Positions 49,389-61,927 of a stretch of 64,000 nt of DNA are shown in pieces (positions within the stretch are counted from its first letter, which is position 1; each line of letters opens with the position of its first letter). Below the pieces are notes generated by a model, which saw only the letters and a list, made by a program, of their open reading frames with translations, was not told the DNA's origin and did not search any database. The stretch covers positions 1,331,269 to 1,395,268 of the forward strand of contig JADJBR010000009.1 in the NCBI GenBank assembly GCA_016703645.1, read 5' to 3'. The translations under genes and the position numbers were made by a program. This DNA is from Zoogloea sp. GTDB taxonomy: Bacteria > Pseudomonadota > Gammaproteobacteria > Burkholderiales > Rhodocyclaceae.

Positions 49389-50300
49389 GTGGACAGCGGC
49401 AGGAAGCCCGCCCGCAAGTCGCCCGACGCCTCCCCGGCGTCGGCGGCGCGGCGCAAGTTCATCAACAGTGTGGCTGCCGCTGCCGGCGGCGGCTGCCTGT
49501 TGGCGCTCGGCGCGGGGCTCTATTCGCGCAGTGCCGCGGCGCTGCCGGCCCAGGCTTTGCGTCCGCCCGGTGCCTTGCCGGAAGCCGACTTCCTGGCGGC
49601 CTGCGTGCGCTGTGGCCTGTGCGTGCGCGACTGCCCCTATGACACCCTGAAGCTGTCCGACCTCGGCGATCCGGTGGTCACCGGCACGCCCTACTTCCAT
49701 GCGCGCCAGGTGCCCTGCGAGATGTGCGAGGACATCCCCTGCGTCAAGGCCTGCCCCACCGGGGCCCTGGACCGGGCGCTCACCGACATCAACAAGGCGC
49801 AGATGGGCCTGGCGGCCCTCGTCGATCACGAGAGCTGTCTCAACTTCCTCGGTTTGCGCTGTGACGTGTGCTACCGGGTGTGCCCGGTGATCGACAAGGC
49901 CATCACCCTCGAAACCCAGCACAACCCGCGCTCCGACCGCCACGCCATGCTGCTGCCCACCGTCCATTCGGACGCATGCACCGGTTGCGGCAAGTGCGAG
50001 AAATCCTGTGTGCTGCCCGTGGCCGCCATCAAGGTCTTTCCGCGGGAGCTCGCCCGGGGCGCGCTGCCCGACCACTACCGCAAGGGCTGGGAAGAAAAGG
50101 CTCGCCACGGTGGTTCGTTGATCGGCGAACAGGTAGAGATGCCGGTGCGCGGATTTGACGGCTCCACCGCCGGCCGCTCGGCCACCGAGACCGTGGTGGC
50201 ACCCCATACCCCGGCCCCCGACATTCCGGCGGCGCCCGGCGTGCCGGCCGCTCCGCCGCCCAGGGGGGCCGGCGGGCTCAACTCGAAATGGAAGCCGTGA
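49389..50300 (+). CDS. napG: Quinol dehydrogenase ferredoxin subunit NapG
   Basis: 303 residues, GTG start 22 bases after napA. A Tat signal ([16 protein letters not shown]) leads four cysteine clusters: [40 protein letters not shown] and [11 protein letters not shown]. With NapH it moves electrons from quinol to the periplasmic chain. The C-terminal 50 residues are proline-rich and not part of the cluster fold. Confidence 0.94.
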   Translation: MDSGRKPARKSPDASPASAARRKFINSVAAAAGGGCLLALGAGLYSRSAAALPAQALRPPGALPEADFLAACVRCGLCVRDCPYDTLKLSDLGDPVVTGTPYFHARQVPCEMCEDIPCVKACPTGALDRALTDINKAQMGLAALVDHESCLNFLGLRCDVCYRVCPVIDKAITLETQHNPRSDRHAMLLPTVHSDACTGCGKCEKSCVLPVAAIKVFPRELARGALPDHYRKGWEEKARHGGSLIGEQVEMPVRGFDGSTAGRSATETVVAPHTPAPDIPAAPGVPAAPPPRGAGGLNSKWKP

Positions 50301-50302
50301 CC

Positions 50303-51172
50303 ATGGCGACCTCCACCCTCAGCGTAAAGCCCGCAGCGGCCTGTGCACCGGCCCGCAGCCTGTGGCAGCGCCAGCGCTGGCTGATCCTGCGGCGCAGCAG
50401 CCAGGTGCTCATCCTGCTCGCCTTCCTCACCGGCCCGTGGTTCGGGCTGTGGATCGCCAAGGGCAACCTGTCCTCGTCCCTGACCCTGGGCGTACTGCCC
50501 CTGACCGACCCGCTGCTGGTGCTGCAGACCCTGCTCACCGGTCACCTGCCCTATTCCTCGGCATTGATCGGTGCGGCCATCGTGCTGGGCTTCTACCTGC
50601 TGGTGGGAGGGCGGGTGTTCTGTAGCTGGGCCTGCCCCGTGAACGTGGTTACCGATGCCGCGGCATGGACGCGCCGCCGCCTGGGCATCAAGACCGGGCG
50701 GGTGCCCGACGCCGCCACCCGCTACTGGCTGCTGGGTGGCCTGCTGGTCGCCGCCGCCGTCACCGGCACCCTGGTGTGGGAATGGGTCAATCCGGTGTCC
50801 CTGCTGCACCGGGGCCTGATCTTCGGGATGGGTGGCGGGCTGTTCGTGATCGCCGGCATCTTCATCTACGACCTGCTGGTGGCGAGCCGGGGCTGGTGCG
50901 GCCACCTGTGCCCCATGGGCGCCTTCTACGGGCTGCTCGGCAAGACTGCTTTGGTGCGCGTTGCCGCCCCCAACCGCAAGGCCTGCGACGACTGCATGGA
51001 CTGCTTTGCCGTGTGCCCCGAACCCCAGGTGATCCGCCCCGCCCTCAAGCAGGTCGGGCAGGAAAGCCCCCTCATCCTGGCCGCAGATTGCACCACCTGC
51101 GGCCGCTGTATCGACGTCTGCGACAAACAGGTTTTCAAAATGACTCATAGGTTCGACCAAAGGAGCGAGTGA
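50303..51172 (+). CDS. napH: Quinol dehydrogenase membrane subunit NapH
   Basis: 289 residues from MATSTLSVKPAAACAP; GTG at 50297 (GTGA overlap with napG) and ATG at 50288 are alternatives. Four membrane helices are seen (for example SQVLILLAFLTGPWFGLWIA). CSWACPVN and CGHLCPMG lie on the cytoplasmic side, and two ferredoxin clusters follow (CDDCMDCFAVCPEP, CTTCGRCIDVCDKQ). It pairs with NapG. Confidence 0.93.
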   Translation: MATSTLSVKPAAACAPARSLWQRQRWLILRRSSQVLILLAFLTGPWFGLWIAKGNLSSSLTLGVLPLTDPLLVLQTLLTGHLPYSSALIGAAIVLGFYLLVGGRVFCSWACPVNVVTDAAAWTRRRLGIKTGRVPDAATRYWLLGGLLVAAAVTGTLVWEWVNPVSLLHRGLIFGMGGGLFVIAGIFIYDLLVASRGWCGHLCPMGAFYGLLGKTALVRVAAPNRKACDDCMDCFAVCPEPQVIRPALKQVGQESPLILAADCTTCGRCIDVCDKQVFKMTHRFDQRSE

Positions 51173-51663
51173 TGAACAAGCCGACCTTCAATTCCACCCG
51201 CCTGCGGGCCGCCGCCCTGGCCATGACCCTGTCCCTGGGCCTTGTACAGACCTTCCTCGCCCCTGCCGCCGCCGTGGCCGCCACCGAAGCGCCCGTCAAG
51301 CTGCAAAGCCTGCGTGGCGCAGAAATCAATGCCAGCGATCCGGAAGGCGACGGCACCCGTTATGGCCGTGACCAGGCGCCCCTGCCGCGGGACTTCGTGC
51401 AGCAACCGCCGCTGATTCCCCACACCATCAAGGGCTATACGGTCACCAAGAATTTCAACAAGTGTCTGGACTGCCACGCCTGGGTGCGCGCCAAGGAGAC
51501 CGGTGCCACCAAGATCTCGGTGACCCACTTCAAGACCCGGGAAGGTGAGGAGCTCTCCAGCGTGTCGCCGCGCCGTTATTTCTGCAACCAGTGTCACGTG
51601 CCCCAGAGCGACGCCAAGCCGCTGGTGGGCAACACCTTCAAGCCCGGCACCGGCATGCGCTGA
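51172..51663 (+). CDS. napB: Periplasmic nitrate reductase diheme cytochrome NapB
   Basis: 163 residues, ATG inside the napH stop, with aggag upstream. A Sec signal (LAMTLSLGLVQTFLAPAAAV) precedes two haem c sites (CLDCH and CNQCH). It passes electrons from NapC to NapA. The order NapA-G-H-B-C is the usual one for beta- and gammaproteobacteria with NapGH. Confidence 0.95.
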   Translation: MNKPTFNSTRLRAAALAMTLSLGLVQTFLAPAAAVAATEAPVKLQSLRGAEINASDPEGDGTRYGRDQAPLPRDFVQQPPLIPHTIKGYTVTKNFNKCLDCHAWVRAKETGATKISVTHFKTREGEELSSVSPRRYFCNQCHVPQSDAKPLVGNTFKPGTGMR

Positions 51664-51689
51664 CCGACAGACCACGGGAGTTCGGATAA

Positions 51690-52349
51690 ATGGAAACCAA
51701 AAACAAGGGCTTCGTCGGCCGCATCCGATCACTCGGCTGGGGCTTCGCCGCGATGCTGTTCATCGGCGGCATCCTGTTCTGGGGCGCCTTCAACACCGCC
51801 ATGGAATGGACCAACCGGGAAGCATTCTGCATCTCCTGTCACGAGATGAAGGACAACGTCTACGAGGAGTACCGCAACACCATCCACGCCTCCAACCGCT
51901 CCGGTGTGCGGGCCACCTGCCCGGACTGCCACGTGCCCAAGGAGTGGGGGCCCAAGATGATCCGCAAGATCCAGGCTTCCAATGAAGTGCTGCACAAGAT
52001 CCTCGGCACCATCGACACGCCCGAGAAGTTCAACGCCAAGCGTCTGGAGCTGGCCAAGCATGAATGGGAGCGCATGAAGAAGACGGATTCCCGCGAGTGC
52101 CGCAACTGCCACAACTACGATGGCTTCGACTATGCCGAGCAGGGCCGTCGCTCGTCGAAGATGCACCAGACCGGCCTCAATGAAGGCAAGACCTGCATCG
52201 ACTGCCACAAGGGCATTGCGCACCAGCTGCCCCAGGTCGAGCAGGCTATCGGTGCACCGAAGGAGGGCGCGACGCCCGAGGAGTTCCACCCGGTGACACC
52301 GAAGCCCGAAGAGGCCCGCCCGGAGACGGACAAGGCAGCCAAGGGCTGA
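51690..52349 (+). CDS. napC: Tetraheme cytochrome NapC
   Basis: 219 residues, NapC/NirT family. One N-terminal membrane anchor ([19 protein letters not shown]) and four haem sites CISCH, CPDCH, CRNCH and CIDCH. It takes electrons from menaquinol/ubiquinol to NapB. The C-terminal 40 residues are a charged, proline-rich extension. A strong terminator follows. Confidence 0.95.
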   Translation: METKNKGFVGRIRSLGWGFAAMLFIGGILFWGAFNTAMEWTNREAFCISCHEMKDNVYEEYRNTIHASNRSGVRATCPDCHVPKEWGPKMIRKIQASNEVLHKILGTIDTPEKFNAKRLELAKHEWERMKKTDSRECRNCHNYDGFDYAEQGRRSSKMHQTGLNEGKTCIDCHKGIAHQLPQVEQAIGAPKEGATPEEFHPVTPKPEEARPETDKAAKG

Positions 52350-52401
52350 ACCCGGAGCAGGGGGAGCAGAACGCCGGGCCGTAAAGCCCGGTATGGGGAG
52401 T

Positions 52402-52434
52402 GGATGGGCCGCAATTGCGGCCCATCCGCTTTTT
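52402..52434 (+). terminator. Terminator of the nap operon
   Basis: GGATGGGCCGC (52402-52412), loop AATT, GCGGCCCATCC (52417-52427), then GCTTTTT. Perfect 11-base arms and a T-run, 53 bases after the napC stop. Confidence 0.92.
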
Positions 52435-52481
52435 GCTGAGTACAACTTGGCGCTGCCGGTCGGCGTGCTCCGGGCGGGCGC

Positions 52482-53147
52482 TCACCGGGCGCCGGGTCGC
52501 GGGTGGCCGGAGGCATTGTAGGGGGCGCTGCCGTCGTCCGCGTCCACGGGCGTGCGTCGGGCCACTGCCAGCACCGCCAGACCGGCTCCTAGGAGAGCCA
52601 GGGAGCCTGGCGTGGGAAGGCCGGCGGGCGGTGTGGCGTCGATCCGCACACCCACGTCCAGATAGTCGAAGTAGTTCTCGCCCCAATCCAGCCAGCCACC
52701 GCCGGAATGCTGGGCATACTCGTTCATCGGGTTCGGTGCCTTGCCCGGGTGGATCCCCTTGATTCCGCCATCCGGCTCGAAGGACACCCAGTAGGTTCCA
52801 GGGTCAATCATCCAGTCGAGGCCGAACACGCCGTACCAATCGAGGGCGCTTGCCCCGGGGAGCGCATGTGATCGGCTGAAGAGGATGCCGCCCGGGATGT
52901 TGCCGCCATCCCGATGCAAGCGGATCGTCACCGATCCCGACGGACTTTCGATGTTCGAGTAGTAGCCCTCCACCGACTGAATGACCTGCCTTGATTCCAC
53001 CGAGAATTCCCCCGCGAAGTACTGAGCCGTCTCAAACGACCAGGGTTGCCCATTCGCACCGGCCCCCGTATCCACGATGAGGGCTGCGGCGGCCGGCAAG
53101 GCGGCCAGGGATGCAAACAGGGCAGAGCAATAGTGCAGGGTGCGCAT
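52482..53147 (-). CDS. PEP-CTERM-like exported protein
   Basis: 221 residues from MRTLHYCSALFASLAALPAA, with gggagga upstream; the longer frame lacks a signal. The C-terminal block LPTPGSLALLGAGLAVLAVA then RR fits the PEP-CTERM sorting signal (Pro-rich start, hydrophobic helix, Arg pair), here with PTPGS for PEP. The body, FDYLDVGVRID, looks like a beta-sandwich surface protein. Exosortase (EpsH/XrtA) would be needed and is not in the window. A convergent partner of the nap operon. Confidence 0.82.
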   Translation of the reverse strand: MRTLHYCSALFASLAALPAAAALIVDTGAGANGQPWSFETAQYFAGEFSVESRQVIQSVEGYYSNIESPSGSVTIRLHRDGGNIPGGILFSRSHALPGASALDWYGVFGLDWMIDPGTYWVSFEPDGGIKGIHPGKAPNPMNEYAQHSGGGWLDWGENYFDYLDVGVRIDATPPAGLPTPGSLALLGAGLAVLAVARRTPVDADDGSAPYNASGHPRPGAR

Positions 53148-53431
53148 GGAAATCCTCCCGGGAGCGAAATGCAGGGCCGCCGTGAAAGCAGGTGGCGCAC
53201 GGCGGGACACAAGGAGCGCTCCGTCGAAGCCTTGCCCGCGTGCGGGCCGCCGGCCTGGCGGATGATCCGGCACACATTTTTCTTGTTTCCCTTTGTGCTG
53301 TTCCGTACGACCGGAATTTGTCACGAACTGTAACGGTTTCGCCCTGTCCCCGCGCTCCGTCCCGGCTGAACTGTCTCATCCGGAATCGCTGATGGTTCAT
53401 GCCAAGTCATTCACTTGTAGAGGTTGGTTAG

Positions 53432-55609
53432 ATGAGATCGCGTTCCATTCGGCATACCATCTCGGCTGTGGCGGGTACCTGTCTGCTGGTTGCGGTGGCG
53501 GCCACGGTCGGTTTTGGCGTCTATTCCGCCGGTGACACCCAGGCCCTGGTCAGCGAACGGGTCAGCAATCAGGTGCAGGAGAACACGCTGGTGAGTCTGA
53601 AAGGGGTTGCCGGGACACAGGCCGGGATCATCCAGGCCAAGTTCGATCTTGCCCTGGACGCCGCGCGAACGATGGCCCACGTTTTCGAGCTGGGCAAGCG
53701 GGAGAACGGTCTCTCCATGGGGCGCAGCCAGATCAATGCGGTTCTCCTCAATGCGCTGCAGCACAACCCTGAATTCAACGGAACCTATTCGTGCTGGGAG
53801 GCGGACGCCCTTGATGGTCGTGACGACCAGTTCCGTACGGGGCGGGATGGCAACAATGCGCGCACCGGTCGATTCACGCCCTATTGGAACCGGGACGCGA
53901 AAGGCAACATAGCCGTCCAGCCCCTGGTCGAGTACGACACCATGGACAAGCATCCAAACGGGGTGCTGAAGGGAGGTTGGTATATCGGCCCCCGGGATAC
54001 AGGCAAGGAGAGTGTGCTCGATCCCTTTCCCTATATCGTCCAGGGCAAGCAGGTTTGGCTGACGACGCTGTCGGTGCCGATCGTAGTGAATGGCAAGTTC
54101 CTTGGGGTGGCCGGGACGGACTACAACCTCGATTTCGTGCAGGAGCTCTCCCTGCAGGCGGATCGCGGGCTCTTCGGCGGCAAGGCTGAGGTCATCATTG
54201 TCAGCAACATGGGCTTGATCGTGGCTGACAGCGAGAAGCCCGAGCTGATCGGCAAGCCCCTTGCCGAGGCGGTGCCCGGCGCTATCGCCCAGACGCTGTT
54301 GAGCGAGATACAGGGGGGGCGATCCATGGCTTCCCTTGATCAGGCGAGCGGGCAGATCACGGCGCTGGCGCCCATCGCCCTCGGCCGTACGGGCAAGCCC
54401 TGGTCGGTGATGATCAAGGTCCACAAGGATGTGGTACTCGCCGATGCCTATGCCCTGGATCGGGATCTGGCCGATCGCTCGCGTAGCGCGGTATGGTGGC
54501 AGGTGGTGGTGGGGCTCATCGTGGCATGTGCCGGAACGAGTTTCCTGTGGTTTGCTGCGGGCTCCTTGAGCCGGCCGATCCAGGAGGCCGAGCGTTTGGC
54601 CAACACCATTCGCCTGGGGGATTTTTCCCGGCGCATGGCCTACCAGAATGACGACGAAGTGGGCAGGCTTGCCGTTGCGCTGAATGAGATGGCTGCGCGG
54701 TTGCAGTTGCAGGCGGACATTGCCGACCGGATCTCCCAGGGCGACCTTGACATCCAGATCGAGTTGGCTTCGGAGAGTGATCAGCTTGGCATTGCCTTGC
54801 AACGCATGGTGGACAATCTGAACGATGTCGTCAGCCGTTTGCAGCGCGGATCAAAGGAAATCACCACCAGCGCCGAGCAGGTCTCGGATCTGAGCCTGGG
54901 TCTGTCGGAGGGGGCTGCGGCTTCCGCGGCTTCGGTAACGGAAATCGGGGCGACCGTGCAGAAGATGGCCGCGAACACCAAGCAGAATGCCCAGAATGCC
55001 GGTATGGCTGATGACCTGTCCCAGTCGGCAAAGGCTGTCGCGGTAAGCGTCAGCGAACACATGCAGCAGATGGTCCGCTCCATGGGCGAGATCGAGCAGG
55101 CCGGCGCCAGCATCACCGAGATCATCCGGGTGATCGACGAGATCACCGAGCAGACCAATCTGCTGGCACTCAACGCGGCCATTGAAGCGGCGCGGGCCGG
55201 TGAGCAGGGGCGGGGTTTTGCCGTCGTTGCCGATGAGGTACGCAACCTTGCCAACCGTAGTGCCGAGGCGGCCAAGAAGGCCGCCAGCCTGATCGAAGGC
55301 TCCGCGGAGAAGACCCGCCAGGGGGCCGCCATTGCCAACACGACGGCGAGCGCACTGACCGAGATTCTGAGTTCCACGACCCGTGTTTCCACCTTGTTGT
55401 CGGAGATCTCGGCCGCGTCCCGGCAACAGGCTACCGGCTTCTCCGAGGTTGCGGTGGGGCTGGGTCAGATTGATGCGGTCACCCAGCGCAACAGCGGGGA
55501 TGCGGAAGTCTGCGCCAACGCATCGGTTGTGCTCAGACAGCAGGCGGCGACACTGCTCGGACTGACCGGGCGGTTTCGCGTCCGTCGCGGAGGCGGCATG
55601 GGTACATAG
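53432..55609 (+). CDS. Methyl-accepting chemotaxis protein with dCache sensor
   Basis: 725 residues. Membrane helix near 15-35, a periplasmic dCache-like domain (with the YWNRDAKGN and WYIGPRDTG segments), second helix near 350-375 ([20 protein letters not shown]), HAMP, then the cytoplasmic signalling hairpin ([20 protein letters not shown]). It senses a small molecule and signals to CheA; the ligand cannot be named. No che gene is near. Confidence 0.92.
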   Translation: MRSRSIRHTISAVAGTCLLVAVAATVGFGVYSAGDTQALVSERVSNQVQENTLVSLKGVAGTQAGIIQAKFDLALDAARTMAHVFELGKRENGLSMGRSQINAVLLNALQHNPEFNGTYSCWEADALDGRDDQFRTGRDGNNARTGRFTPYWNRDAKGNIAVQPLVEYDTMDKHPNGVLKGGWYIGPRDTGKESVLDPFPYIVQGKQVWLTTLSVPIVVNGKFLGVAGTDYNLDFVQELSLQADRGLFGGKAEVIIVSNMGLIVADSEKPELIGKPLAEAVPGAIAQTLLSEIQGGRSMASLDQASGQITALAPIALGRTGKPWSVMIKVHKDVVLADAYALDRDLADRSRSAVWWQVVVGLIVACAGTSFLWFAAGSLSRPIQEAERLANTIRLGDFSRRMAYQNDDEVGRLAVALNEMAARLQLQADIADRISQGDLDIQIELASESDQLGIALQRMVDNLNDVVSRLQRGSKEITTSAEQVSDLSLGLSEGAAASAASVTEIGATVQKMAANTKQNAQNAGMADDLSQSAKAVAVSVSEHMQQMVRSMGEIEQAGASITEIIRVIDEITEQTNLLALNAAIEAARAGEQGRGFAVVADEVRNLANRSAEAAKKAASLIEGSAEKTRQGAAIANTTASALTEILSSTTRVSTLLSEISAASRQQATGFSEVAVGLGQIDAVTQRNSGDAEVCANASVVLRQQAATLLGLTGRFRVRRGGGMGT

Positions 55610-55709
55610 ATGCAAACGTCCTGACCACTCTGCGGCGTGCCAGATAGCGTGGCTCGGAGTAAGCTCACTGTCGTGATGTCGGTGGTGCGGCCGAAAATCT
55701 GGGGTGCGT

Positions 55710-57752
55710 ATGGTTGAGATGGACAACGGGAGCGCGAAGACGGGAATGGCGCGGCAGGCCTTGCTGCAGCGGGCCATTCTCGACGGCATGCCCGACGGTA
55801 TCCTGGCCGTGGACCCGGAGCGAAGAGTCGTTTCGGTGAACGAACGCTTCTTTACCGTATGGGGCATTCCCCAGCCGGTCGGCGCGCTGGACGCCCTGTC
55901 AGGTACCCCGGAGACCGCGCTGGTGGCGCAGATCCTGTTGCGGGTGGCCGATCCTGATCGCTTCGCGGCCCGGGTCGGCCGTCTCGATGCGGAGCCGTGG
56001 CGGGAGGACATCAGCGATATTCTCCTGCTGGACGGCCGTACCCTGAGGAGCCACTCCACGGCACTGGGCCAAGTGGGCGGGGAGCGCCCGGGGCGGGTGT
56101 GGTACTTCCGCGACGTCTCCGACATCATCCAGTTCCAGGTGGCCCAGGCCGACAGCGAACGGCGCTATCGCACGGCCTTCCAGACGACCCTGGACGCCAT
56201 TGCCGTGACGACCCTGGCGAATGGGGTGTATCTGGACGTCAATCAGGCCTTCCTCGACATCACCGGTTATGCCCGGGATGAGCTCGTCGGCCGCAGTTCG
56301 CTGGATTTGGGCATCTGGGCGGATCCGGATGACCGGCGGCGCTTCAGCGAGAAACTGCGTGCCAGCCATGCCCGGCTGCAGCTCGAAGCGCGCTTCCGCA
56401 AGAAGAACGGAGAGATCTTCTGGGGCATGTTCTCGGTATCGCCGATGGAGTTCAATGGCGTGCCCTGCCTGCTCTCGATCACCCGCGACATCACCCTCAG
56501 CAAGGCCGCCCAGGAAGAGCTGGCGCGCCACCGGGACCGCCTGGAGCAACTGGTGGATGCCCGCACTGCCGAACTGTCCCGTGCCAAGGAGGCGGCCGAG
56601 GCCGCCAACGTGGCGAAGAGCGCCTTTCTGGCCAACATGAGTCACGAGATCAGGACGCCGATCAATGCCATCACCGGGATGGCCTATCTCATCCGGCGGG
56701 GTGGCCTGAGCGATCAGCAGCGGGCGCAGCTCGACAAGCTGGTGGGGGCGGGGGAGCATCTGCTCAACATCGTCAATGCCGTGCTGGAGCTTTCCAAGAT
56801 CGAGGCCGGCAAGGCTGTCCTGGCCGAGTCCCCCGTGCGGCTCAGTGTCATCGCCGACAACGTCGTATCCGTGCTGCAGGGCCGTGCCCAGGCCCGGCAG
56901 CTCCAGCTGAGTGCGGTGCTTGGGGCACTGCCGGACGATCTGGTCGGTGACCCGACAGCCGTGCAGCAGGCCTTGCTCAACTACGCCACCAACGCCGTCA
57001 AGTTTACCGAGTCGGGCAGCGTGACCCTGCGGATCGGCGTAGTCGAGGCCACCGCCGACAGCGCGCTGCTGCGTTTCGAGGTCGAGGACACCGGGGTGGG
57101 CATCGCTGCCGAGGCCTTGCCACGCCTGTTCGCGCCCTTTGAGCAGGCCGACAACACCATGACCCGCAAGCATGGGGGCACCGGGCTTGGCCTGGCGATC
57201 ACGCGCAAGCTTGCCGAGCAGATGGGGGGCACGGCCGGGGCCGAAAGCACGATGGGGTGCGGCAGTACTTTCTGGTTCACGGCCCGTTTCGTGCGTCGGC
57301 GCATCGTCGAGCCAGCGCGTCCCTCGTCCCAGCCAAGCCAGGCCGAGGCCGCCCTCGTGCGGGACTACGCCGGGCGTCGGATCCTGTTGGTGGAAGATGA
57401 ACCCATCAACCGGGAGATCGCCTCGACAATGCTGGCCTATGCCGGTCTCATGGTGGACTGCGCCGAAGATGGGCTCCAGGCCCTCGAGAGGGTCGGCAGC
57501 CAGGCCTATGACCTGATCCTGATGGATGTGCAGATGCCCAACATGGATGGTCTCGAGGCCACCCGGCGGATACGCGGCTTGCCCGGCGGCAGGGCGGTAC
57601 CCATCATCGCCATGACCGCCAATGCCTTCAGCGAGGATCGTGCCTGCTGCCTTGAGGCCGGCATGGACGATTTTGTTGCCAAGCCCGTCAATCCGGAAGT
57701 GCTCTTCGCTGCTGTCCTGCACTGGCTGAAGGCGCCCCCCGCCAGCCACTGA
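55710..57752 (+). CDS. Hybrid sensor histidine kinase with two PAS domains
   Basis: 680 residues from [16 protein letters not shown]; a GTG two codons earlier is possible. PAS-like domains at about 20-135 and 150-270 precede a coiled coil, then HisKA ([12 protein letters not shown], His312), HATPase_c ([23 protein letters not shown]) and a receiver domain (VEDEPINRE, Asp606 in [13 protein letters not shown]). No membrane helix, so it is a soluble sensor. It lies 117 bases upstream of norC, but a control link to NO reduction is only positional. Confidence 0.92.
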   Translation: MVEMDNGSAKTGMARQALLQRAILDGMPDGILAVDPERRVVSVNERFFTVWGIPQPVGALDALSGTPETALVAQILLRVADPDRFAARVGRLDAEPWREDISDILLLDGRTLRSHSTALGQVGGERPGRVWYFRDVSDIIQFQVAQADSERRYRTAFQTTLDAIAVTTLANGVYLDVNQAFLDITGYARDELVGRSSLDLGIWADPDDRRRFSEKLRASHARLQLEARFRKKNGEIFWGMFSVSPMEFNGVPCLLSITRDITLSKAAQEELARHRDRLEQLVDARTAELSRAKEAAEAANVAKSAFLANMSHEIRTPINAITGMAYLIRRGGLSDQQRAQLDKLVGAGEHLLNIVNAVLELSKIEAGKAVLAESPVRLSVIADNVVSVLQGRAQARQLQLSAVLGALPDDLVGDPTAVQQALLNYATNAVKFTESGSVTLRIGVVEATADSALLRFEVEDTGVGIAAEALPRLFAPFEQADNTMTRKHGGTGLGLAITRKLAEQMGGTAGAESTMGCGSTFWFTARFVRRRIVEPARPSSQPSQAEAALVRDYAGRRILLVEDEPINREIASTMLAYAGLMVDCAEDGLQALERVGSQAYDLILMDVQMPNMDGLEATRRIRGLPGGRAVPIIAMTANAFSEDRACCLEAGMDDFVAKPVNPEVLFAAVLHWLKAPPASH

Positions 57753-57782
57753 AGTGGCGGCCGGGCCACCTGCCCGGCCACC

Positions 57783-57796
57783 TTGACCGCAGTCAA
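57783..57796 (+). promoter_or_regulatory. FNR/Dnr/NnrR-type site of norCB
   Basis: TTGACCGCAGTCAA is a perfect TTGAC-N4-GTCAA palindrome, 74 bases before the norC ATG. If the site is centred at -41.5, the transcript starts near 57831. Dnr or NnrR sites of this type switch on norCB under NO. Confidence 0.62.
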
Positions 57797-57869
57797 GGAC
57801 GCCACCCCCCCCGATCCGGAACATCCGCCCCAAGCTGCGCCGTGCAGCGAAGCCATCCAGGGAGGTTCC

Positions 57870-58295
57870 ATGAGCGGGACATTCACAAAATCCATGGCGC
57901 GAAACATCTTCTATGGGGGCACCGTTTTCTTTGCGCTCCTGTTCCTCGCGCTGACCTTCGACTCGATGCAGGCCATTCCCAAGCGGGACAACCACGCCAA
58001 CCTCACGCCGTCGGTCATCGCCGGCAAGAAGGTGTGGGAGGTTAACAACTGCATCGGTTGCCACACCCTGATGGGTGAGGGCGCCTACTTCGCCCCGGAA
58101 CTGGGCAACGTCTACAAGCGCCGCGGGCCTGAGTTCATCAAGGCCTGGATCCAGTCCCAGCCCACCGGCACACCGGGTCGTCGGCAGATGCCCAACTTCC
58201 ATCTGACGGAACAGCAGCTCAATGACCTCGTCGAGTTCCTCAAGTACTCGTCCGAGATCAACACTGCCAACTGGCCGCCCAACATCGAAGGCTAA
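57870..58295 (+). CDS. norC: Nitric oxide reductase cytochrome c subunit NorC
   Basis: 141 residues from MSGTFTKSMARNIFYGGTVF, with ggagg upstream; the in-frame extension to 57783 contains the regulator site and was rejected. One membrane anchor (13-31), a haem c site CIGCH (61-65) and a Met axial ligand in MPNF. It feeds electrons to NorB. Confidence 0.95.
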   Translation: MSGTFTKSMARNIFYGGTVFFALLFLALTFDSMQAIPKRDNHANLTPSVIAGKKVWEVNNCIGCHTLMGEGAYFAPELGNVYKRRGPEFIKAWIQSQPTGTPGRRQMPNFHLTEQQLNDLVEFLKYSSEINTANWPPNIEG

Positions 58296-59879
<1,584 letters not shown>

Positions 59880-60041
59880 TGATCGGAGCACCGACTTGGG
59901 TGCCTGGCAGGGCGAGTGGGCCAGGCTTGGGCGCGTCTGGTGCCGCTGCAGGGGTTTTACCGGGGTTTTCGCCCGGCACAGGATTTGCTGCGGTGCACAT
60001 CCGCCCGTCAGAGGCGTGTGTCACCTTTCAGAGAGCCCCCC

Positions 60042-61333
60042 ATGCCAGGAAGCCGCTGTTCCGGTTCCGTTCGTATCGCGCCCGTCATGTCCCCTGGGTG
60101 CCCTGTTCCTGCCTTTCGCGGCCCTCGCCGACGGTGAGGCCCGCCGCCGCGCGGCGGATTCCGGCCACACGGCCTGGGTGCTGGTGGCCACGGCCCTGGT
60201 GCTGCTGATGACCCTGCCGGGCCTGGCCTTGTTCTACGGTGGCATGGTGCGGCGCAAGAACGTGCTCGCCACCATGACCCAGACCATTGCCATCGCCGCG
60301 GTGGTGACCCTGACCTGGTGCACCGTCGGCTACAGCCTCGCGATGCGTCCGGGGTCTGCTTTCGTGGGCGGGCTGGACCGCCTGTTTCTCGACGGATTGG
60401 GCCTGACCGCCTTGAGCGGCGGGGTTCCGGAGTCGGTGTTCGCCATGGTTCAGCTCAGTTTCGCCATCATCACCACCGCGCTGGTGCCGGGGCTTTGCCG
60501 AGCGCATGAAGTTTGCCGCGGTGCTGATGTTTGCAGCCCTGTGGTCGGTGCTGGTTTATGCCCCGGTGGCCCATTGGGTGTGGGCGCCGGACGGTTGGCT
60601 GGCCGTGCTGGGGGCGCTCGATTACGCCGGTGGCACGGTGGTGCATATCAACGCGGGCGTGGCCGGGCTGGTGTGCGCCCTGTATGTCGGCCCGCGCAAC
60701 GGCTACGGGCGTCAGCCCATGACCCTACAACCTGGCCCTGACCCTGACCGGGGCGGCTCTGTTGTGGGTGGGCTGGTTCGGGTTCAATGCCGGGTCTGGC
60801 CTCGCCGCCGATGGCCGGGCGGGCATGGCCATGCTGGTCACCCAGCTGGCGGCGGCCACGGCGGCCGTCGCGTGGATGGGTAGCGAATGGCTGCTCCGCG
60901 GCCGTCCCAGTGCCCTGGGGCTGGTTTCCGGCGCGGTGGGCGGGCTGGTGGCGGTGACGCCGGCCTCGGGTTTCATCACGCCTGCGTCGGCCTTGCTGAT
61001 CGGCGCTGTCGCAGGGGTGGGCTGCTACCTCGGCGCCACGCGGTGCTGAAGCGTCTGCTGCGCTGTGACGACGCCCTCGACGCCTTCGGCATCCACGGCG
61101 TCGGCGGTATCATCGGCGCCCTGCTCACGGGCTGGCTGGCCAGCCCGGCCATCGGCGGTGTGCGCGGCGACACCCTGGCCCAGCTGGCCGGGATCGGTGC
61201 GACCCTGGTGTACAGCGGCGGCATGACCTTGGTTGTGCTGATGGTGATAGACCGACTGGTGGGCCTGCGTGTGGGGGTACGTACCGAGACAGACGGGCTC
61301 GACCTGAGCGAACACGGCGAGGCCATCGCCTGA
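60042..61333 (+). pseudogene. amtB: Ammonium transporter AmtB, split by about four frameshifts
   Basis: In order, the pieces are: a signal-like start MPGSRCSGSVRIAPVM; GHTAWVLVATALVLLMTLPG and [28 protein letters not shown] with the [13 protein letters not shown] motif; [20 protein letters not shown]; then AFGIHGVGGIIGALLTGW. All are AmtB hallmarks. The frame changes near 60090 (extra G), 60490 (about two bases missing), 60725 (C-run) and 61040 (one base missing). Joined, it would be about 430 residues. As read, it cannot make a transporter. Function if intact: ammonium uptake for GltBD. No glnK follows. Confidence 0.88.
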
Positions 61334-61371
61334 GCGCCATTTCCGGCAAACCGAACCCAAGGGAGTTTTCC

Positions 61372-61695
61372 ATGGAATCCGATTCAGTCATCTACGGCCT
61401 GCTCGGGCGGATCCATCTGCTGATGCGGCGGGTCAGCAACCGCATCACCGATGTGGAATACATGCGCGTGAATAAGGACTACGCCCCGAGGTGGTGCGCC
61501 TGGCCATGGCCACCGGCAACCCCGAACTGGCCGAGGCTGAGCGCCCGTCTGCGCCTGGCGATGGAGCTTGACGCGCCCGCGCCCGAGGCTGACCTGGCCA
61601 CCGAGCGCGGCGGGCCGGGCCTGCTGGAGCGCCTGCGCACCGCCCGCCCGGAGGCCACCCACCCGACCCAGCGCTGCGTCGGCTCCCTGCGCTGA
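61372..61695 (+). pseudogene. Small protein after amtB with two compensating frameshifts
   Basis: The start MESDSVIYGLLGRIHLLMRR has aagggag upstream. From about 61480 the proper frame seems to shift and returns near 61545: read one frame over, the text is PEVVRLAMATGNPELAEAE, then back to RLRLAMELDAPAPEADL. The as-read middle (WPWPPATPN) is not protein-like. Restored length is about 108 residues. Family not recognised; helical, probably cytoplasmic. Possible role with AmtB is only by position. Confidence 0.6.
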
Positions 61696-61800
61696 GCGCG
61701 TGTGAAATCAACCCAAGAACCGCAGTTCGCGGTGTCGCCTGACAGGGAACCGGAAATGCAAGTAATCATCGGCCTGCCGTTGATCGGCGTCCGAGGTCGA

Positions 61801-61845
61801 ATGAATTGGCTCTGTTCGCGTTAAGTGTGGAAAGCGTTTTCGCTC
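61801..61845 (+). repeat. Left arm of a large inverted repeat
   Basis: The 27 bases 61812-61838 (CTGTTCGCGTTAAGTG onward) are the exact complement of 63962-63988, inside a wider imperfect match of about 45 bases. The arms lie 2.1 kb apart and enclose the broken IS110 transposase. The diverged form of the 20-base repeat (61754-61772) is just to the left. Confidence 0.7.
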
Positions 61846-61927
61846 CGACAGGTAAGGCTTGAGCTCTTGCTTACGGGCTTTCCGTTCTCTTACGTCACAT
61901 TGGCCGAGGACTCGCCCCCGGCGGTGA

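Noticed and set aside
46811-49465. 884-residue minus-strand frame opposite napA
   Set aside because: It is a shadow frame of napA with no motif, in a GC-rich gene with strong codon bias.
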